From: Proteiniphilum acetatigenes DSM 18083
GTDB taxonomy: Bacteria; Bacteroidota; Bacteroidia; Bacteroidales; Dysgonomonadaceae
DNA: 64,000 nt
Direction of reading: 5' to 3'
Assembly: GCF_000380985.1 (NCBI RefSeq)
Contig: NZ_KB905707.1
Coordinates: forward strand, 1-64,000
The notes under the pieces were generated by a model that saw nothing but the letters and a program-made list of their open reading frames with translations, ran no database searches and was not told the origin of the DNA. Position numbers and translations under genes: made by a program. Shown here in pieces: positions 16,261 through 27,030 of this stretch; positions within the stretch are counted from its first letter, which is position 1; every line of letters begins with the position of its first letter.

Positions 16261-18390
16261 ATGGCTACTTTACAGAAGATTAGAGATAAAGGTACGCTTC
16301 TCGTCATTGTAATCGGCGCGGCGTTGATTGCCTTTGTGTTGGGAGATTTACTCACTTCCGGAACAACATTATTTGGAAGAGCGCAGGACAAGGCGTTCGT
16401 AGTGAATCGTGAGGTGATATCAACCCAGCAATATGCCGATAAAATTACGCAGTTCGAAGAATTCCAGAAGATGGTAAGCGGACAGTCGTCCCTCGATGAA
16501 AATGTGTCGTCGCAGATACGCGAAGCCGTGTATCAGCAAATGGTGCGGGATCGTTTGCTCGGTCACCAGACAGCAAAACTGGGACTCACTGTAACCAAAG
16601 AGGAACTGAATGATCTGGTGCACGGACAATCTATTTCGCCTGTGTTACAGCAACTTCCGTTTTTTCTCGATCCGCAGACGGGTATGTTTGACCGGAATGC
16701 CCTGATAGAATTTATTAATACGGTTAACATCCCAAGTCCCAATCCCCAGGAACAGGCTTTGGTGAATCAATACAAGAGTTTGTGGTTGTTCATCGAAGAA
16801 ATGGTCAGGACACAACGGCTGGAAGAAAAATATATCTCCCTTCTGTCTAATGCTGTCATTGTGAATGATATGGAAGCGAAGACCGCATTCGAACTTTCAC
16901 AGCGGAATGCCGACATTGAGTATGCGATGAAGAGTTATTTTACTATTCCTGATTCTACTGTAAATGTAACTGATGACGAAGTAAAAGCGTTTTATAACAA
17001 GCATAAGGGATCTTTCAGGATGGAAGCTCCTCTCGTAAGGCTCTCTTATTTTACCAAAGGCATCACTCCCAGTGAAGAAGATTATGCCGAAGTAGAAGCA
17101 GAATCGCGCAAAGCCTTTGATGAACTGAGCGGTGCTGCTAATCCTGCGGCTATTGTGGCCGATTATTCGCAAACGCCCTATCGTGATGTATTTGTAAGCG
17201 AGCATATGCTGACTCCCACGCAGGTGGAGTTTGTCCGCTCTGCTGCAGTCAATGAAATGTACGGTCCTGTGCGTGAAGGTGATTCATTTCATATTTACAA
17301 GCTGATCGATAAGACTATAGCTCCCGACTCTGTGTATCTGAGGATGATGGCCGTTCCGAATGCTTCTATGGTTGGACAGGATTCTATCATCACCCACTTT
17401 GTGGATAGTATTTACGGGGCTATTGCCGGAGGTACTCCTTTTGCAGAGGTTGCCAACAGCCTCAACCCCAATTCCAACGGCGGAGATATGGGATGGGCAC
17501 GAGAGATCGATCTTGCAGGCTTCAGCACAGATCTGGTAAAAACTGCTTTTAATGCACCTATAGGACAACCTGTTAAATTGTCTATCCCCGGACAGCAACT
17601 CATCCTTCAGGTAGAACAACGCACCCGTCCGGTCAATAAATATAAACTGGCAGTTATCGATATGCCGGTATTGCCAAGTGAAAAGACCTCGAACAATATC
17701 GATAACGAACTGAATCAATTCGTCTCCACGCCCGGTGTAGAGCAGAAGTTCAATGAATTGGCCTCTGAAAAAGGATATATGGTGATGCCTGGTATTACTG
17801 TTTCTGCAAATGATTTTACATTGGCGCAGATACCCGGTTCCCGCCAGGTAATCAGCTGGGCTGCCAATGAGAAGAAAACAGGAGCCGTGAAGAAGTTCGA
17901 TCTCACCAACCTGCGTATTATAGCAAGGGTGGAGAGGGTGATACCGTCAGGTACGACACCGCTGTCGGAAGTCTCTTCAGGTATCCGTGCCCAATTAGTG
18001 AACGAGAAGAAGGCTGAAAAGATCATTAACGATCTGAAGGCGCAAAACCTGTCCTCTCTCGATGCCTATGCCTCAGCCATGAACACCAATAGCGATACCG
18101 TTCGTTTTGTAAATTTCAATACGCAGAATATTACCGGATTAGGATTTGAACCGGCATTGAACGCTGTGTCTGCATTTGCACCACTCAATAAGGTTGTAGG
18201 CCCGTTGAAGGGGAATATGGGTGTGTATGTGGCTGCAGTTGCCAACCGCTCGGAAGGTACGGAAGACTACGATGCGGAAGAGCAGAAGAATCGGATACTC
18301 AATAACAATGCTTATCGCTTGCAGATGCAATCGGTAGAGGTGTTGAAAGATAAACTGGGAGTAGAGGACAATCGTTTCAGGTTCTTTTGA
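16261..18390 (+). CDS. PpiD/SurA-like periplasmic peptidyl-prolyl isomerase chaperone
   Basis: A 709-residue envelope chaperone anchored by one N-terminal membrane helix (TLLVIVIGAALIAFVLGDLL, about residues 13-32). A SurA_N-type helical chaperone domain follows, then a parvulin rotamase (PpiC) domain around residues 345-440 (YLRMMAVPNA to NSNGGDMGWAREIDLAGF), then a long C-terminal helical part with a second degenerate region. The arrangement is that of PpiD, which assists folding of outer-membrane proteins leaving the Sec channel. It closes the envelope-biogenesis run started at 11235 and is followed by a strong terminator. Confidence 0.9.
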   Translation: MATLQKIRDKGTLLVIVIGAALIAFVLGDLLTSGTTLFGRAQDKAFVVNREVISTQQYADKITQFEEFQKMVSGQSSLDENVSSQIREAVYQQMVRDRLLGHQTAKLGLTVTKEELNDLVHGQSISPVLQQLPFFLDPQTGMFDRNALIEFINTVNIPSPNPQEQALVNQYKSLWLFIEEMVRTQRLEEKYISLLSNAVIVNDMEAKTAFELSQRNADIEYAMKSYFTIPDSTVNVTDDEVKAFYNKHKGSFRMEAPLVRLSYFTKGITPSEEDYAEVEAESRKAFDELSGAANPAAIVADYSQTPYRDVFVSEHMLTPTQVEFVRSAAVNEMYGPVREGDSFHIYKLIDKTIAPDSVYLRMMAVPNASMVGQDSIITHFVDSIYGAIAGGTPFAEVANSLNPNSNGGDMGWAREIDLAGFSTDLVKTAFNAPIGQPVKLSIPGQQLILQVEQRTRPVNKYKLAVIDMPVLPSEKTSNNIDNELNQFVSTPGVEQKFNELASEKGYMVMPGITVSANDFTLAQIPGSRQVISWAANEKKTGAVKKFDLTNLRIIARVERVIPSGTTPLSEVSSGIRAQLVNEKKAEKIINDLKAQNLSSLDAYASAMNTNSDTVRFVNFNTQNITGLGFEPALNAVSAFAPLNKVVGPLKGNMGVYVAAVANRSEGTEDYDAEEQKNRILNNNAYRLQMQSVEVLKDKLGVEDNRFRFF

Positions 18391-18414
18391 TTACATCCCG
18401 GACGAAATGAAAAG

Positions 18415-18451
18415 AAGAGGTGGCTTCGGATTATTCGAGGCCACCTCTTTT
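18415..18451. terminator. Bidirectional terminator between convergent genes
   Basis: AAGAGGTGGC (18415-18424) pairs with GCCACCTCTT (18440-18449), flanked by an A-run and a T-run, so it can end both the ppiD-like transcript and the minus-strand pfp transcript. Confidence 0.85.
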
Positions 18452-18473
18452 ACTATTCGTATTAAGTGAGTTA

Positions 18474-20132
18474 TTACTCGATGTTACCCTTCTGTTCTAA
18501 TTGCAATGTTTTGCTCGGCTGGTCGCACACTTCGGTCGGGCCGAAGTACTGGATCGGGCCGGGATATACATAGTCCGTTTCGATTGCCCACTGGTCTCGC
18601 TGGCTTTCGAAATACTTGAACGGGGCGCCATCCAATTCCACCAGTGCTTTCTGGATTACCGGTTTCAATTCTCCGTGACGCCGTTCCATATTCATCATCA
18701 TGGTGATGGGTACGCCGCCGGCAATCCATTCCTTGGCTGGGGCGGTGGTGTTGCGTACGGATGACATATATCCGGTCTTGCCCGCTGCAATCAGCATGGA
18801 AGCGGTGTAGCCGAGAGAGTAGCAGTAGTCGGCGTCATAGTTCGACGGGGCGGCACAACGTCCCTCATATCCGAAGAAGTGGGTGATGCTGGAGAATTTA
18901 CCTTTATACCGGCCTTCTTGCGTCCATGCATCAAGCCGTTTCTTCACCATCTCGGCGAGTAATTTTTCGGTTTCGATGAGCGATACCTGTACGTTGCCGT
19001 GCGGGTCACGGTCGAGTGTGAGCTGGCGGGCTACCGTTTCGGGAAGGCTGGCGTAAATCTCCGCGTTCTCGCGCGAGAGCTTGCTGATAATATAATCGCG
19101 TTTCCCGGAGCGGCGCACCAAGTCGAATTCCTCCTGATTGTGCGCGAGGAAATCGTTCAACTCATGGATCAATTTCTTCATCGCCGGAATAAATTCGATC
19201 AGTCCTTCGGGGATGACCACCGTGCCGAAATTCAATCCTTTTTCTGCCCGCTGGGTAATCACACCGGCTATGTAGTCGATGATATCGTCGAGCGACTGTC
19301 CTTTGGCTGCCACCTCTTCCGATACGATGCAGATATTGGGTTGTGTTTGCAATGCACACTCCAGTGCGATATGTGATGCCGAGCGGCCCATTACTTTGAT
19401 GAAGTGCCAGTACTTACGCGCCGAATTGCAGTCGCGCTGGATATTTCCAATTAGCTCAGAATATACTTTACATGCGGTATCGAAACCGAAAGAGGTCTCG
19501 ATCTGCTCGTTTTTCAGGTCACCATCGATGGTCTTGGGGCAACCGATCACCTGTACGCCGGCGTTGATTGATGCGTAATACTCGGCCAATACACAGGCGT
19601 TGGTATTGGAGTCATCCCCCCCAATGATAACCAGTGCTTTGATGTCCAGCTTTTTCAGTATTTCAAGTCCTTTGTCGAATTGCTCTTTGGTTTCCAGTTT
19701 TGTACGTCCGGAGCCGATGATATCAAATCCTCCTGTATTACGATACTCATCAATGATATCGGCGGTAAGTTCTTTATATGTATGCTTGACCAGTCCGTCA
19801 GGTCCAAGGATGAAACCATATAGTTTGCTGTCACTGTGCAGTCTTTTGATCCCATCGAATATCCCGGCAATCACATTGTGTCCTCCGGGTGCCTGTCCTC
19901 CTGAAAGGATCACGCCTACATTTACCGGTGTAGATATCCCGGCTTCACCGGCAATCTGTGCAAACTGAACAATCGGCATCCCGTAAGTATTGGGGAAGAG
20001 CTTTTGTATCTCTTCCTGATCTAGTACTGATTGTGTGGCAACACCTTCCTGGATGTTTACATTGCCCTTCAAACCTTCGGGCATCTTGGGCACATAACTT
20101 GCCCTTGCAATTTGTAAAGCACTTTTTGTCAT
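18474..20132 (-). CDS. pfp: Diphosphate-fructose-6-phosphate 1-phosphotransferase (PPi-PFK)
   Basis: A 552-residue phosphofructokinase of the long PPi-dependent type; it interconverts fructose-6-phosphate plus PPi and fructose-1,6-bisphosphate plus Pi, a reversible step. Motifs: [11 protein letters not shown] near residue 75, [10 protein letters not shown] where the second Asp replaces the Gly of ATP-using enzymes and signals PPi use, [10 protein letters not shown], and [11 protein letters not shown]. Length fits the plant-beta-like group II enzymes. It is monocistronic. On the minus strand a TACTTTTG box at 20277-20284 is a likely -7 element, leaving a leader of about 140 bases. Confidence 0.95.
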   Translation of the reverse strand: MTKSALQIARASYVPKMPEGLKGNVNIQEGVATQSVLDQEEIQKLFPNTYGMPIVQFAQIAGEAGISTPVNVGVILSGGQAPGGHNVIAGIFDGIKRLHSDSKLYGFILGPDGLVKHTYKELTADIIDEYRNTGGFDIIGSGRTKLETKEQFDKGLEILKKLDIKALVIIGGDDSNTNACVLAEYYASINAGVQVIGCPKTIDGDLKNEQIETSFGFDTACKVYSELIGNIQRDCNSARKYWHFIKVMGRSASHIALECALQTQPNICIVSEEVAAKGQSLDDIIDYIAGVITQRAEKGLNFGTVVIPEGLIEFIPAMKKLIHELNDFLAHNQEEFDLVRRSGKRDYIISKLSRENAEIYASLPETVARQLTLDRDPHGNVQVSLIETEKLLAEMVKKRLDAWTQEGRYKGKFSSITHFFGYEGRCAAPSNYDADYCYSLGYTASMLIAAGKTGYMSSVRNTTAPAKEWIAGGVPITMMMNMERRHGELKPVIQKALVELDGAPFKYFESQRDQWAIETDYVYPGPIQYFGPTEVCDQPSKTLQLEQKGNIE

Positions 20133-20446
20133 TAGATCGATTTTTTTTATGATGAATTGTATTTGTCTCTTCTCGGATAGTTTGTGCCGGACTTTGCGTT
20201 AAGCAAACGGGTGGAGGATAACTCCACACGGATTTATACGTCCGGACAACGACTGACAGTCGATGAAGTTCAACCCCAAAAGTACTATTTTTTCGGGAAA
20301 TAATGAACAATTTTACTATCTTTACCATTCATATTTAATAGTGGGAAGGAGGAAAGGTGGAAAAGTGGGAAGGTGATTAATTTTTTATTCTTCTCTGTTC
20401 GTTTTTCACTCTTCACTATTCATTTTTCACTTTTTGAAATTGACCG
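20133..20446. promoter_or_regulatory. Divergent promoter region pfp/sucA
   Basis: For pfp the minus strand carries TACTTTTG at 20277-20284. For sucA the plus strand has TATCTTTA at 20317-20324, one mismatch from TAnnTTTG. After 20341 the sequence is low complexity: GGGAAGG/GGAAAGGTGG units, then TTTTTCACTCTTCACTATTC-type units running to within about 10 bases of the sucA start. Confidence 0.5.
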
Positions 20447-23182
20447 ATGAATGCCAAAGATGAGATGAATGCAGTGGATCTGGAAGCCATAGAGGATTTA
20501 TATAGAAAATATAAGGCAGATCCCGAAAGTGTGGATGAGAGTTTTCGTTATTTCTTTCAGGGGTTTGACTTAGCCATTACCCGTTTCCCGGTAAAGCCGG
20601 GAGAGAGTAGTGTCTCGGTAGAAAACTCCCGGAAAGAGTTGGCGGTAATGAAATTGATTACCGGTTACAGGCGAAGAGGCCATCTTTTTACCAAGACCAA
20701 TCCGGTACGTACGCGCCGGAGTTATTTCCCGACTCTTGCCATCGAGAATTTCGATCTTACCGAAAGTGATCTCGACAGGCACTTTGAGGCCGGGCATGAG
20801 GTGGGGGGGATGGGAAAGGCCACACTGAGGGAGATTATCGCCCGTCTCGAAAAGACCTATTGTAAATCGATCGGAGTGGAATACCGTTATATGACCAAGC
20901 CGGAGATTGTTCGATGGTTGCAGGACAAAATGGAGGATTCCGAAAATCGGGATGTACTGTCCCGGGAAGCAAGGCTGCGGATCCTTGACCGGCTTATCGA
21001 GGCATCAGGCTTCGAGGATTACCTTCACAAAAAGTTTGTAGGACAAAAGCGGTTTTCTTTGGAAGGATCAGAGTCCATCATACCGGCGCTGGATGCCGTA
21101 ATGTCGCGTGGTGGCGCTTACGATGTGAATGAGATCGTGATAGGTATGGCGCATCGCGGACGGTTGAATGTCCTTACCAATCTGATGAAAAAGCCTTATG
21201 CACAGGTCTTCCGCGAATTCAATGCCCAAAATTACGATGAGGAAATTAAATACGGTGATGTAAAATACCATCTTGGATATAACAGTACGATCGAGTATGA
21301 AGGACGTACTATCACGCTTAGCCTTACTCCTAATCCTTCTCATCTTGAAGCGGTAGGACCCGTAGTACAGGGTATTGCCAGGGCGATGCTGGAAAACGTG
21401 CACAATTATGATTATGATCAGGTATTGCCGATCCTTATTCATGGTGATGCGGCTATCGCGGGACAGGGTGTTGTTTACGAGACCATTCAGTTTTCAAAAC
21501 TCGAAGGTTACAAAACAGGAGGTACTATCCATATTGTGATTAACAATCAGGTGGGATTTACCACTAATTATTTGGAGGCACGATCCAGTACCTATTGTAC
21601 CGATGTGGCAAAGGTGACCCATTCACCCGTATTCCATGTGAACGGAGACGATATAGAGGCGATGGTATATGTAGCCAAGCTGGCGTTGGAATTTCGTCAG
21701 AAGTTCAATATCGATGTTTTTATCGATCTGCTCTCTTACCGAAAATACGGTCATAATGAAGGGGATGAGCCACGTTTTACACAGCCAAAACTCTACGATA
21801 TCATTGCCAAACATAAAAATCCGCGTGATATCTATGCGGAAAAACTGATTGCTGAAGATGTCATTACCCGACAGGAGTTTGAAGCAAAAGTATCCGGATT
21901 TCACCGGCGCTTAGAGGAGGCTTACGAAGAATCGCTCAAATCCAATAAACTAAACCTTCAGCCCTTTTTCCCGAAAAGATATAAAAATATACGTTATCCG
22001 GAGGCTGCGGATTTTGAAAAGAGTGTCGATACGGCCATTTCAAAAGAGTTGTTCATAGAACTGGCAAAAGATATTACAAAGCTGCCGGAGGATAAAAAAT
22101 TCTTTAACAAGACCCGGCGCCTGTTCGCGCAGAGGGCAGCTATGATCGAACAGGATAGTTACGATTGGGCGATGGGTGAACTGATGGCATATGCTTCATT
22201 AGCGAAAGAAAAGCATTCGGTAAGGCTGAGCGGTCAGGACTCCGAGCGGGGTACGTTTTCGCATCGCCACGCTGAGGTAATCACCGAAGACGGTGAAGAG
22301 AAATACTTTCCCCTGAAAACCCTGGGTGAGGGACAGGCGCCTGTACGGGTCTATAATTCGCCCCTCAATGAGTATGGTATACTGGGCTTTGAGTATGGTT
22401 ATTCACTGGCTCATCCCGAAGGGCTTACCATCTGGGAAGCGCAGTTTGGTGACTTCTACAATGTAGGGCAGGTGATCGTGGATCAGTATATCTCAGCCGC
22501 ACAGGAGAAATGGGGTATAAGATCCGGGCTGGTGATGTTTCTTCCGCACGGCTATGAAGGGCAGGGAGCGGAACATTCGAGTGGACGAATAGAACGTTTC
22601 CTGAGCCTTTGCGCTAACTATAACTTACAAGTGGTAAACTGTACTACTCCCGCCAACTTTTTCCACGTGCTTCGCAGGCAGTTGCACCGCGATATCCGTC
22701 TTCCTCTGATCGTCTTTACACCCAAGAGCCTCCTGCGTCACCCTGAGTGTACTTCTTCCCTTGCCGATTTCACTGAAGGTAGATTTATGGAGGTGATAGA
22801 AGACAAGTCCATAAAAGATCTGTCGAAAGTGAGAAGAGTGCTGCTTTGTAGCGGTAAGATCTATTACGAACTCAATGCAGTGCAGAAAGAGAGAAAAATA
22901 AACGATATCTCCATTCTGCGTGTGGAGCAGCTCTATCCCTTCCCGGAAAAGCAGATCAGGAAGGTATTACAGCGCTATCCTGCAAATGTGGAGCTTGTGT
23001 GGGTACAGGAGGAACCATTCAATATGGGTGCAGCCCTTTTTGTAAAACAGCAAATGGATGATTGTACCTTGCAGATTCTCAGCCGTCCCGCCAGCGGCGT
23101 CACGGCCGAAGGCCTTACGGCACAGCATAAGGTGTGTCAGGCAGTCATCATGGATAAAGCGTTCAATTTTCTTGGAGAATAA
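20447..23182 (+). CDS. sucA: 2-oxoglutarate dehydrogenase E1 component
   Basis: A 911-residue thiamine-diphosphate enzyme that decarboxylates 2-oxoglutarate and passes the succinyl group to the E2 lipoyl arm. Visible: the N-terminal E2-binding segment (EAIEDLYRKYKADPESVDESFRYFF), the GMAHRGRLNVL motif, the ThDP/Mg stretch HGDAAIAGQGVVYE, the transketolase-type central part with FLPHGYEGQGAEHSSGRIERFL, and the C-terminal VWVQEEPFNMGA. Length is normal. sucB follows, so E1 and E2 form one operon; E3 (lipoamide dehydrogenase) is not in the window. It implies an oxidative 2-oxoglutarate step. Confidence 0.96.
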   Translation: MNAKDEMNAVDLEAIEDLYRKYKADPESVDESFRYFFQGFDLAITRFPVKPGESSVSVENSRKELAVMKLITGYRRRGHLFTKTNPVRTRRSYFPTLAIENFDLTESDLDRHFEAGHEVGGMGKATLREIIARLEKTYCKSIGVEYRYMTKPEIVRWLQDKMEDSENRDVLSREARLRILDRLIEASGFEDYLHKKFVGQKRFSLEGSESIIPALDAVMSRGGAYDVNEIVIGMAHRGRLNVLTNLMKKPYAQVFREFNAQNYDEEIKYGDVKYHLGYNSTIEYEGRTITLSLTPNPSHLEAVGPVVQGIARAMLENVHNYDYDQVLPILIHGDAAIAGQGVVYETIQFSKLEGYKTGGTIHIVINNQVGFTTNYLEARSSTYCTDVAKVTHSPVFHVNGDDIEAMVYVAKLALEFRQKFNIDVFIDLLSYRKYGHNEGDEPRFTQPKLYDIIAKHKNPRDIYAEKLIAEDVITRQEFEAKVSGFHRRLEEAYEESLKSNKLNLQPFFPKRYKNIRYPEAADFEKSVDTAISKELFIELAKDITKLPEDKKFFNKTRRLFAQRAAMIEQDSYDWAMGELMAYASLAKEKHSVRLSGQDSERGTFSHRHAEVITEDGEEKYFPLKTLGEGQAPVRVYNSPLNEYGILGFEYGYSLAHPEGLTIWEAQFGDFYNVGQVIVDQYISAAQEKWGIRSGLVMFLPHGYEGQGAEHSSGRIERFLSLCANYNLQVVNCTTPANFFHVLRRQLHRDIRLPLIVFTPKSLLRHPECTSSLADFTEGRFMEVIEDKSIKDLSKVRRVLLCSGKIYYELNAVQKERKINDISILRVEQLYPFPEKQIRKVLQRYPANVELVWVQEEPFNMGAALFVKQQMDDCTLQILSRPASGVTAEGLTAQHKVCQAVIMDKAFNFLGE

Positions 23183-23305
23183 AGAACAAAGATTTCTGAT
23201 AAACTAAAAACGAAAAGTGAAAAGAGCGAATTTTAATATTTGCGATGCTTGGTGTTTCGAAATTACCAATCTAAATTTTCACTATTCACTATTCACTTTA
23301 AGAAT

Positions 23306-24655
23306 ATGGCAATTATAGAAATAAAAATACCAAGTCCCGGAGAATCCATTACGCATGTGGAGCTTTCCCGCTGGTTGGTAGAAGAGGGTGCCTTCGTGCA
23401 AAAAGATACTGAAATAGCGGAATTGGAATCGGAAAAAGCTACGCTGATGCTGATGGCCGAAGAGAGCGGGAAAATATCACTCAAAGCTACGGAGGGAGAA
23501 TCGATAGAGGTGGGTGCTGTGGCCTGTACCATAGATACCTCGGTACAACCGGAAGAGTCTGTAGCGCCGGCAGCAGATGATAAGACATCCTTGGAACAGC
23601 CTCCCGCTTCGGGGCAATCCTCTGAGAAAGCAGATACAACACAAACGGCATCGCAGGACGGAAAAAAAATTTCTGTTCCGTCGGTAGAAGAATCTACCGC
23701 AACAGGTATCTCTACGGCGAAAACTGCCATTGAGCCATCTGAATCCCAAACTGATTATGACAAAATAAAGATCACCCCTCTGGCAAAAAAAGTGATGATA
23801 GAGAACGGGTTGTCGGTAGAGGATGTGATCAACGGTTTGAGGAGATTAAAGCGTGAGGATGTGGAGACTGTACTGGGTGCAGCATCGGACAGAATTGGTG
23901 CGAATGGACTGAAGCGTCCGGTCACCCGGGAATCCAAAAGTGAACGGATGAGCTCACTCCGGAGGAAGTTAAGCGAGCGTTTGGTATCAGTGAAGAACGA
24001 GACAGCCATGCTGACCACTTTTAATGAGGTAGACATGAAGCCTATTATGGATTTGCGGAAGAAATACCAGACCCAGTTCATGGAGAAACACGGTATCAAG
24101 CTGGGCATCATGTCTTTTTTTCTGAAAGCCTGCTCTGTAGCTCTACGCGAGTTTCCCAATGTAAATGCCATGCTCGACGGTGAGAATATGATTACTTACG
24201 ATTATGCCGATATTTCGGTTGCAGTAAGTACACCCAAAGGATTGATGGTACCTGTCATCCGCAATGTAGAAAGCCTGGGATTGGCAGAAATAGAGCGTGC
24301 GCTTGAGGAACTTGCAGCAAAGGCACGGAGCGGCAAGATCTCCATCCCCGAAATGAGTGGCGGCACGTTCACCGTGACTAATGGTGGTATATTCGGCTCC
24401 ATGATGTCCACACCTCTTATCAATCCCCCTCAGTCTGCCATACTGGGTATGCACAATATCCAGGAGCGTCCGGTAGCCATAGACGGTCAGGTAGTAATCC
24501 GTCCTATGATGTATGTGGCATTATCGTACGACCATCGTGTGATTGATGGCAAGGAGTCGGTCGGTTTTCTGGTCAGGGTTAAACAATTGCTGGAAAAACC
24601 GACTGATATACTGTTCGGAGGAAGTAGCGGGGAGAAGGCATTACTTGGAGTCTGA
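23306..24655 (+). CDS. sucB: Dihydrolipoyl succinyltransferase, E2 of 2-oxoglutarate dehydrogenase
   Basis: E2 transfers the succinyl group from the lipoyl arm to CoA. From the start at 23306 ([20 protein letters not shown]) the order is: lipoyl domain with the lipoylated Lys in [10 protein letters not shown], a long Ser/Thr/Glu/Gln-rich linker, a peripheral-subunit-binding domain ([19 protein letters not shown]), and the acyltransferase core with the catalytic [16 protein letters not shown]. An upstream in-frame start at 23240 would add residues encoded by simple repeats and is rejected. The final [11 protein letters not shown] extends a little beyond the usual C-terminus. The gap after sucA holds TTCACTA repeats. 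Confidence 0.95.
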   Translation: MAIIEIKIPSPGESITHVELSRWLVEEGAFVQKDTEIAELESEKATLMLMAEESGKISLKATEGESIEVGAVACTIDTSVQPEESVAPAADDKTSLEQPPASGQSSEKADTTQTASQDGKKISVPSVEESTATGISTAKTAIEPSESQTDYDKIKITPLAKKVMIENGLSVEDVINGLRRLKREDVETVLGAASDRIGANGLKRPVTRESKSERMSSLRRKLSERLVSVKNETAMLTTFNEVDMKPIMDLRKKYQTQFMEKHGIKLGIMSFFLKACSVALREFPNVNAMLDGENMITYDYADISVAVSTPKGLMVPVIRNVESLGLAEIERALEELAAKARSGKISIPEMSGGTFTVTNGGIFGSMMSTPLINPPQSAILGMHNIQERPVAIDGQVVIRPMMYVALSYDHRVIDGKESVGFLVRVKQLLEKPTDILFGGSSGEKALLGV

Positions 24656-24720
24656 AAAAAGATTCTGTACTTTCTTTGCTACACGAGGTGTGTTATATAA
24701 ATCTGGCATTTGTGATGAAT

Positions 24721-27030
24721 TTACTCAACAATCGAGAATTTGGCAAATTTGAGTAACAGTTGTTTCTTACCGGCGGACTCGAACTCTACAAATGCACGTC
24801 GATCGTTGCCGCTCATCTCGATGGAAGTCACCACACCGCGTCCAAATCGCTCATGTTCTATTATATGTCCGACTTCCAATTCTTGTGCCTCTTTCGATAA
24901 GGGAGTGGAGGAAGCGACTCGTTGAACGGGTACCACTCGCTTTGGAGTAATGGTGTGATTGCTCATGGTATTCTGTAATCGCTGCTCCCGCATAGATCCC
25001 CAGAAATCATCTGCCGGGGCCGTCCTGGTAATAAAGTCATTTTCCCCACCTTCAATATAGGAGGAGTCAATGTCTTTCAGGAAGCGGCTTGGTGTGGCGG
25101 GATTAGTCTGTCCATTCCTGAAGCGGCTTTTCGCGTAGGTAATAGTACAGCTTTTCTTTGCGCGGGTGATCGCCACATAAAAAAGGCGACGTTCCTCTTC
25201 CAGGCCCCGTATTTCCGATTTCGCCATAGCAGAAGGAAAGAGATCTTCTTCCAGTCCCACCACGAATACGTGGTCAAATTCCAGCCCTTTGGCAGAGTGG
25301 ACCGTCATCAGTGTTACCCTCTCGTTATCGGCTTCATTGTCAGTGTCCTGATCGGTGAGTAATGACACTTCTGAGAGGAAGTCTGCCAGGCGGATATTTT
25401 CTTCACCCTGCTCCTGTTGCGTTTCCACGAATTCGTTCATCGCATTAAGCAACTCCTGCATATTCTGTGCACGGCTCATCCCTTCGGGGGTCATGTCGTC
25501 ATAAGCTTCTTTGGCGATTCCGCTGTTTTTAATTATCTCCTGTGCCAGTTCGAAGGCGTTCATCGTTTCGTTTTTATCGATAAAACCCTGTATCAGGGAA
25601 TAAAAACCTTCCAATTTCTTTGCCGTACCCGTGTTTACATCCAGATTATATTCCAGTGGAGCGGTAACCACCTGCCAGAGACTGACGTTGTGGCGTTGTG
25701 CGGTAGAAGTGATCTTGGCGACAGTTACAGCACCGATACCTCTGGTCGGGTAATTGATGATACGGCGGAAAGCTTCTTCGTCGTTCGGATTGACGATCAG
25801 CCGGAAATAACTGATGATATCCTTGATCTCCTTGCGTTGATAGAACGACAGTCCCCCGTATATCCTGTAGGGAATATTATTCTTTCTAAGCGCCTCTTCA
25901 AAGGCACGCGATTGGGCGTTGGTACGATAAAGGATAGCGAAGTCGTTGTAGCCGGCATATTTTTCGAGCCGCATCCGGGCGATTTTGTTGGAGACGATCA
26001 GTGCTTCCTCAAAATCGGAAAAAGCGCTCCTTATCTCGATCTTCTCACCCTCTTCATTCTCGGAGAACACATTTTTGAATATCTGCTCACTGTTTTTTTT
26101 GATCAGGCTGTTGGCCGCATTCACGATATTCCGGGTGGAACGGTAGTTTTGTTCCAATTTGAATATTTGTGTACCAGGAAAATTCGATTTGAATTTCAGG
26201 ATATTGTCGATATTGGCACCCCTGAATGAGTAGATGCTTTGTGCATCGTCACCCACCACGCATACACGGTGATGTGCATCAGCCAATTGCTTCACAATAA
26301 GGTGTTGGGCAAAATTGGTATCCTGGTATTCATCTACTAATATATACTGGAATTGGTTCCTGTATTTTTCCAGTACTTCCTTGTGGTCGCGAAACAATAT
26401 ATTGGTATACATCAGCAGATCGTCGAAATCCATGCTGTTGCCCGAGCGGAGTCTGCTCTGGTAGCGTTGATAAATCTCGAAGAGCTGTGGCCTTTTCGCC
26501 ATCCGGTCGTACTGTATAATTTCGGTGTTAGCTGCGTACATGGCTGGTGTGATCAGGCTGTTCTTTGCCCTCGATATCTGTCCATGCACCACCCCCGGCC
26601 TGTACTGTTTGTCATCCAGCTCCATCTCTTTGATGATCAGCCTTACTAAATTGTTGGAGTCAGATGAGTCGAAGATGGTGAAATTCGACTGAAAACCGAT
26701 CGCTTCCGCTTCACTCCGTAGTATACGAGCAAAGATGGAGTGGAAGGTCCCCATCCAGAGCCGCCGGGCCCTTTTTTCTCCCACCAGATCGGCAATACGC
26801 GATTTCATCTCGCGTGCCGCCTTGTTGGTAAAGGTGAGCGCCAGGATGTAATAAGGGGGAAGTCCCTGCTCCAGGAGGTAGGCGATCTTATAAGTGAGTA
26901 CCCGTGTTTTTCCCGATCCTGCACCGGCAATCACAAGTGAAGGTCCGTCACAAAATGCTACGGCAGCCCGTTGTGCTTCGTTCAGGTGGCTGAGCAAGCC
27001 GGAGTCACTATTTTTTTCGGTTTTCTGCAT
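24721..27030 (-). CDS. pcrA: ATP-dependent DNA helicase, UvrD/PcrA family
   Basis: A 769-residue superfamily 1A 3'-5' helicase acting in repair and replication restart. Motifs: Q motif near LNEAQRAAV, Walker A AGAGSGKT (35-42), ALTFTNKAAREMK (Ia), DEYQDTN (II), GDDAQSIYSFRGA (III), LEQNYRST (IV), VTLMTVHSAKGLEFDHVFVVG (V) and RRLFYVAITRAKK (VI). The C-terminus (VGHIIEHERFGRGVV to the end) is the Tudor-like domain that in PcrA contacts RNA polymerase. It converges on sucB. A TACTTTTG box at 27036-27043 lies only 5 bases before the start codon. Confidence 0.95.
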   Translation of the reverse strand: MQKTEKNSDSGLLSHLNEAQRAAVAFCDGPSLVIAGAGSGKTRVLTYKIAYLLEQGLPPYYILALTFTNKAAREMKSRIADLVGEKRARRLWMGTFHSIFARILRSEAEAIGFQSNFTIFDSSDSNNLVRLIIKEMELDDKQYRPGVVHGQISRAKNSLITPAMYAANTEIIQYDRMAKRPQLFEIYQRYQSRLRSGNSMDFDDLLMYTNILFRDHKEVLEKYRNQFQYILVDEYQDTNFAQHLIVKQLADAHHRVCVVGDDAQSIYSFRGANIDNILKFKSNFPGTQIFKLEQNYRSTRNIVNAANSLIKKNSEQIFKNVFSENEEGEKIEIRSAFSDFEEALIVSNKIARMRLEKYAGYNDFAILYRTNAQSRAFEEALRKNNIPYRIYGGLSFYQRKEIKDIISYFRLIVNPNDEEAFRRIINYPTRGIGAVTVAKITSTAQRHNVSLWQVVTAPLEYNLDVNTGTAKKLEGFYSLIQGFIDKNETMNAFELAQEIIKNSGIAKEAYDDMTPEGMSRAQNMQELLNAMNEFVETQQEQGEENIRLADFLSEVSLLTDQDTDNEADNERVTLMTVHSAKGLEFDHVFVVGLEEDLFPSAMAKSEIRGLEEERRLFYVAITRAKKSCTITYAKSRFRNGQTNPATPSRFLKDIDSSYIEGGENDFITRTAPADDFWGSMREQRLQNTMSNHTITPKRVVPVQRVASSTPLSKEAQELEVGHIIEHERFGRGVVTSIEMSGNDRRAFVEFESAGKKQLLLKFAKFSIVE

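Noticed and set aside
25417-26229. 270-codon plus-strand ORF inside the helicase gene
   Set aside because: It is antisense to a highly conserved UvrD/PcrA gene; the reading is a codon-bias shadow.
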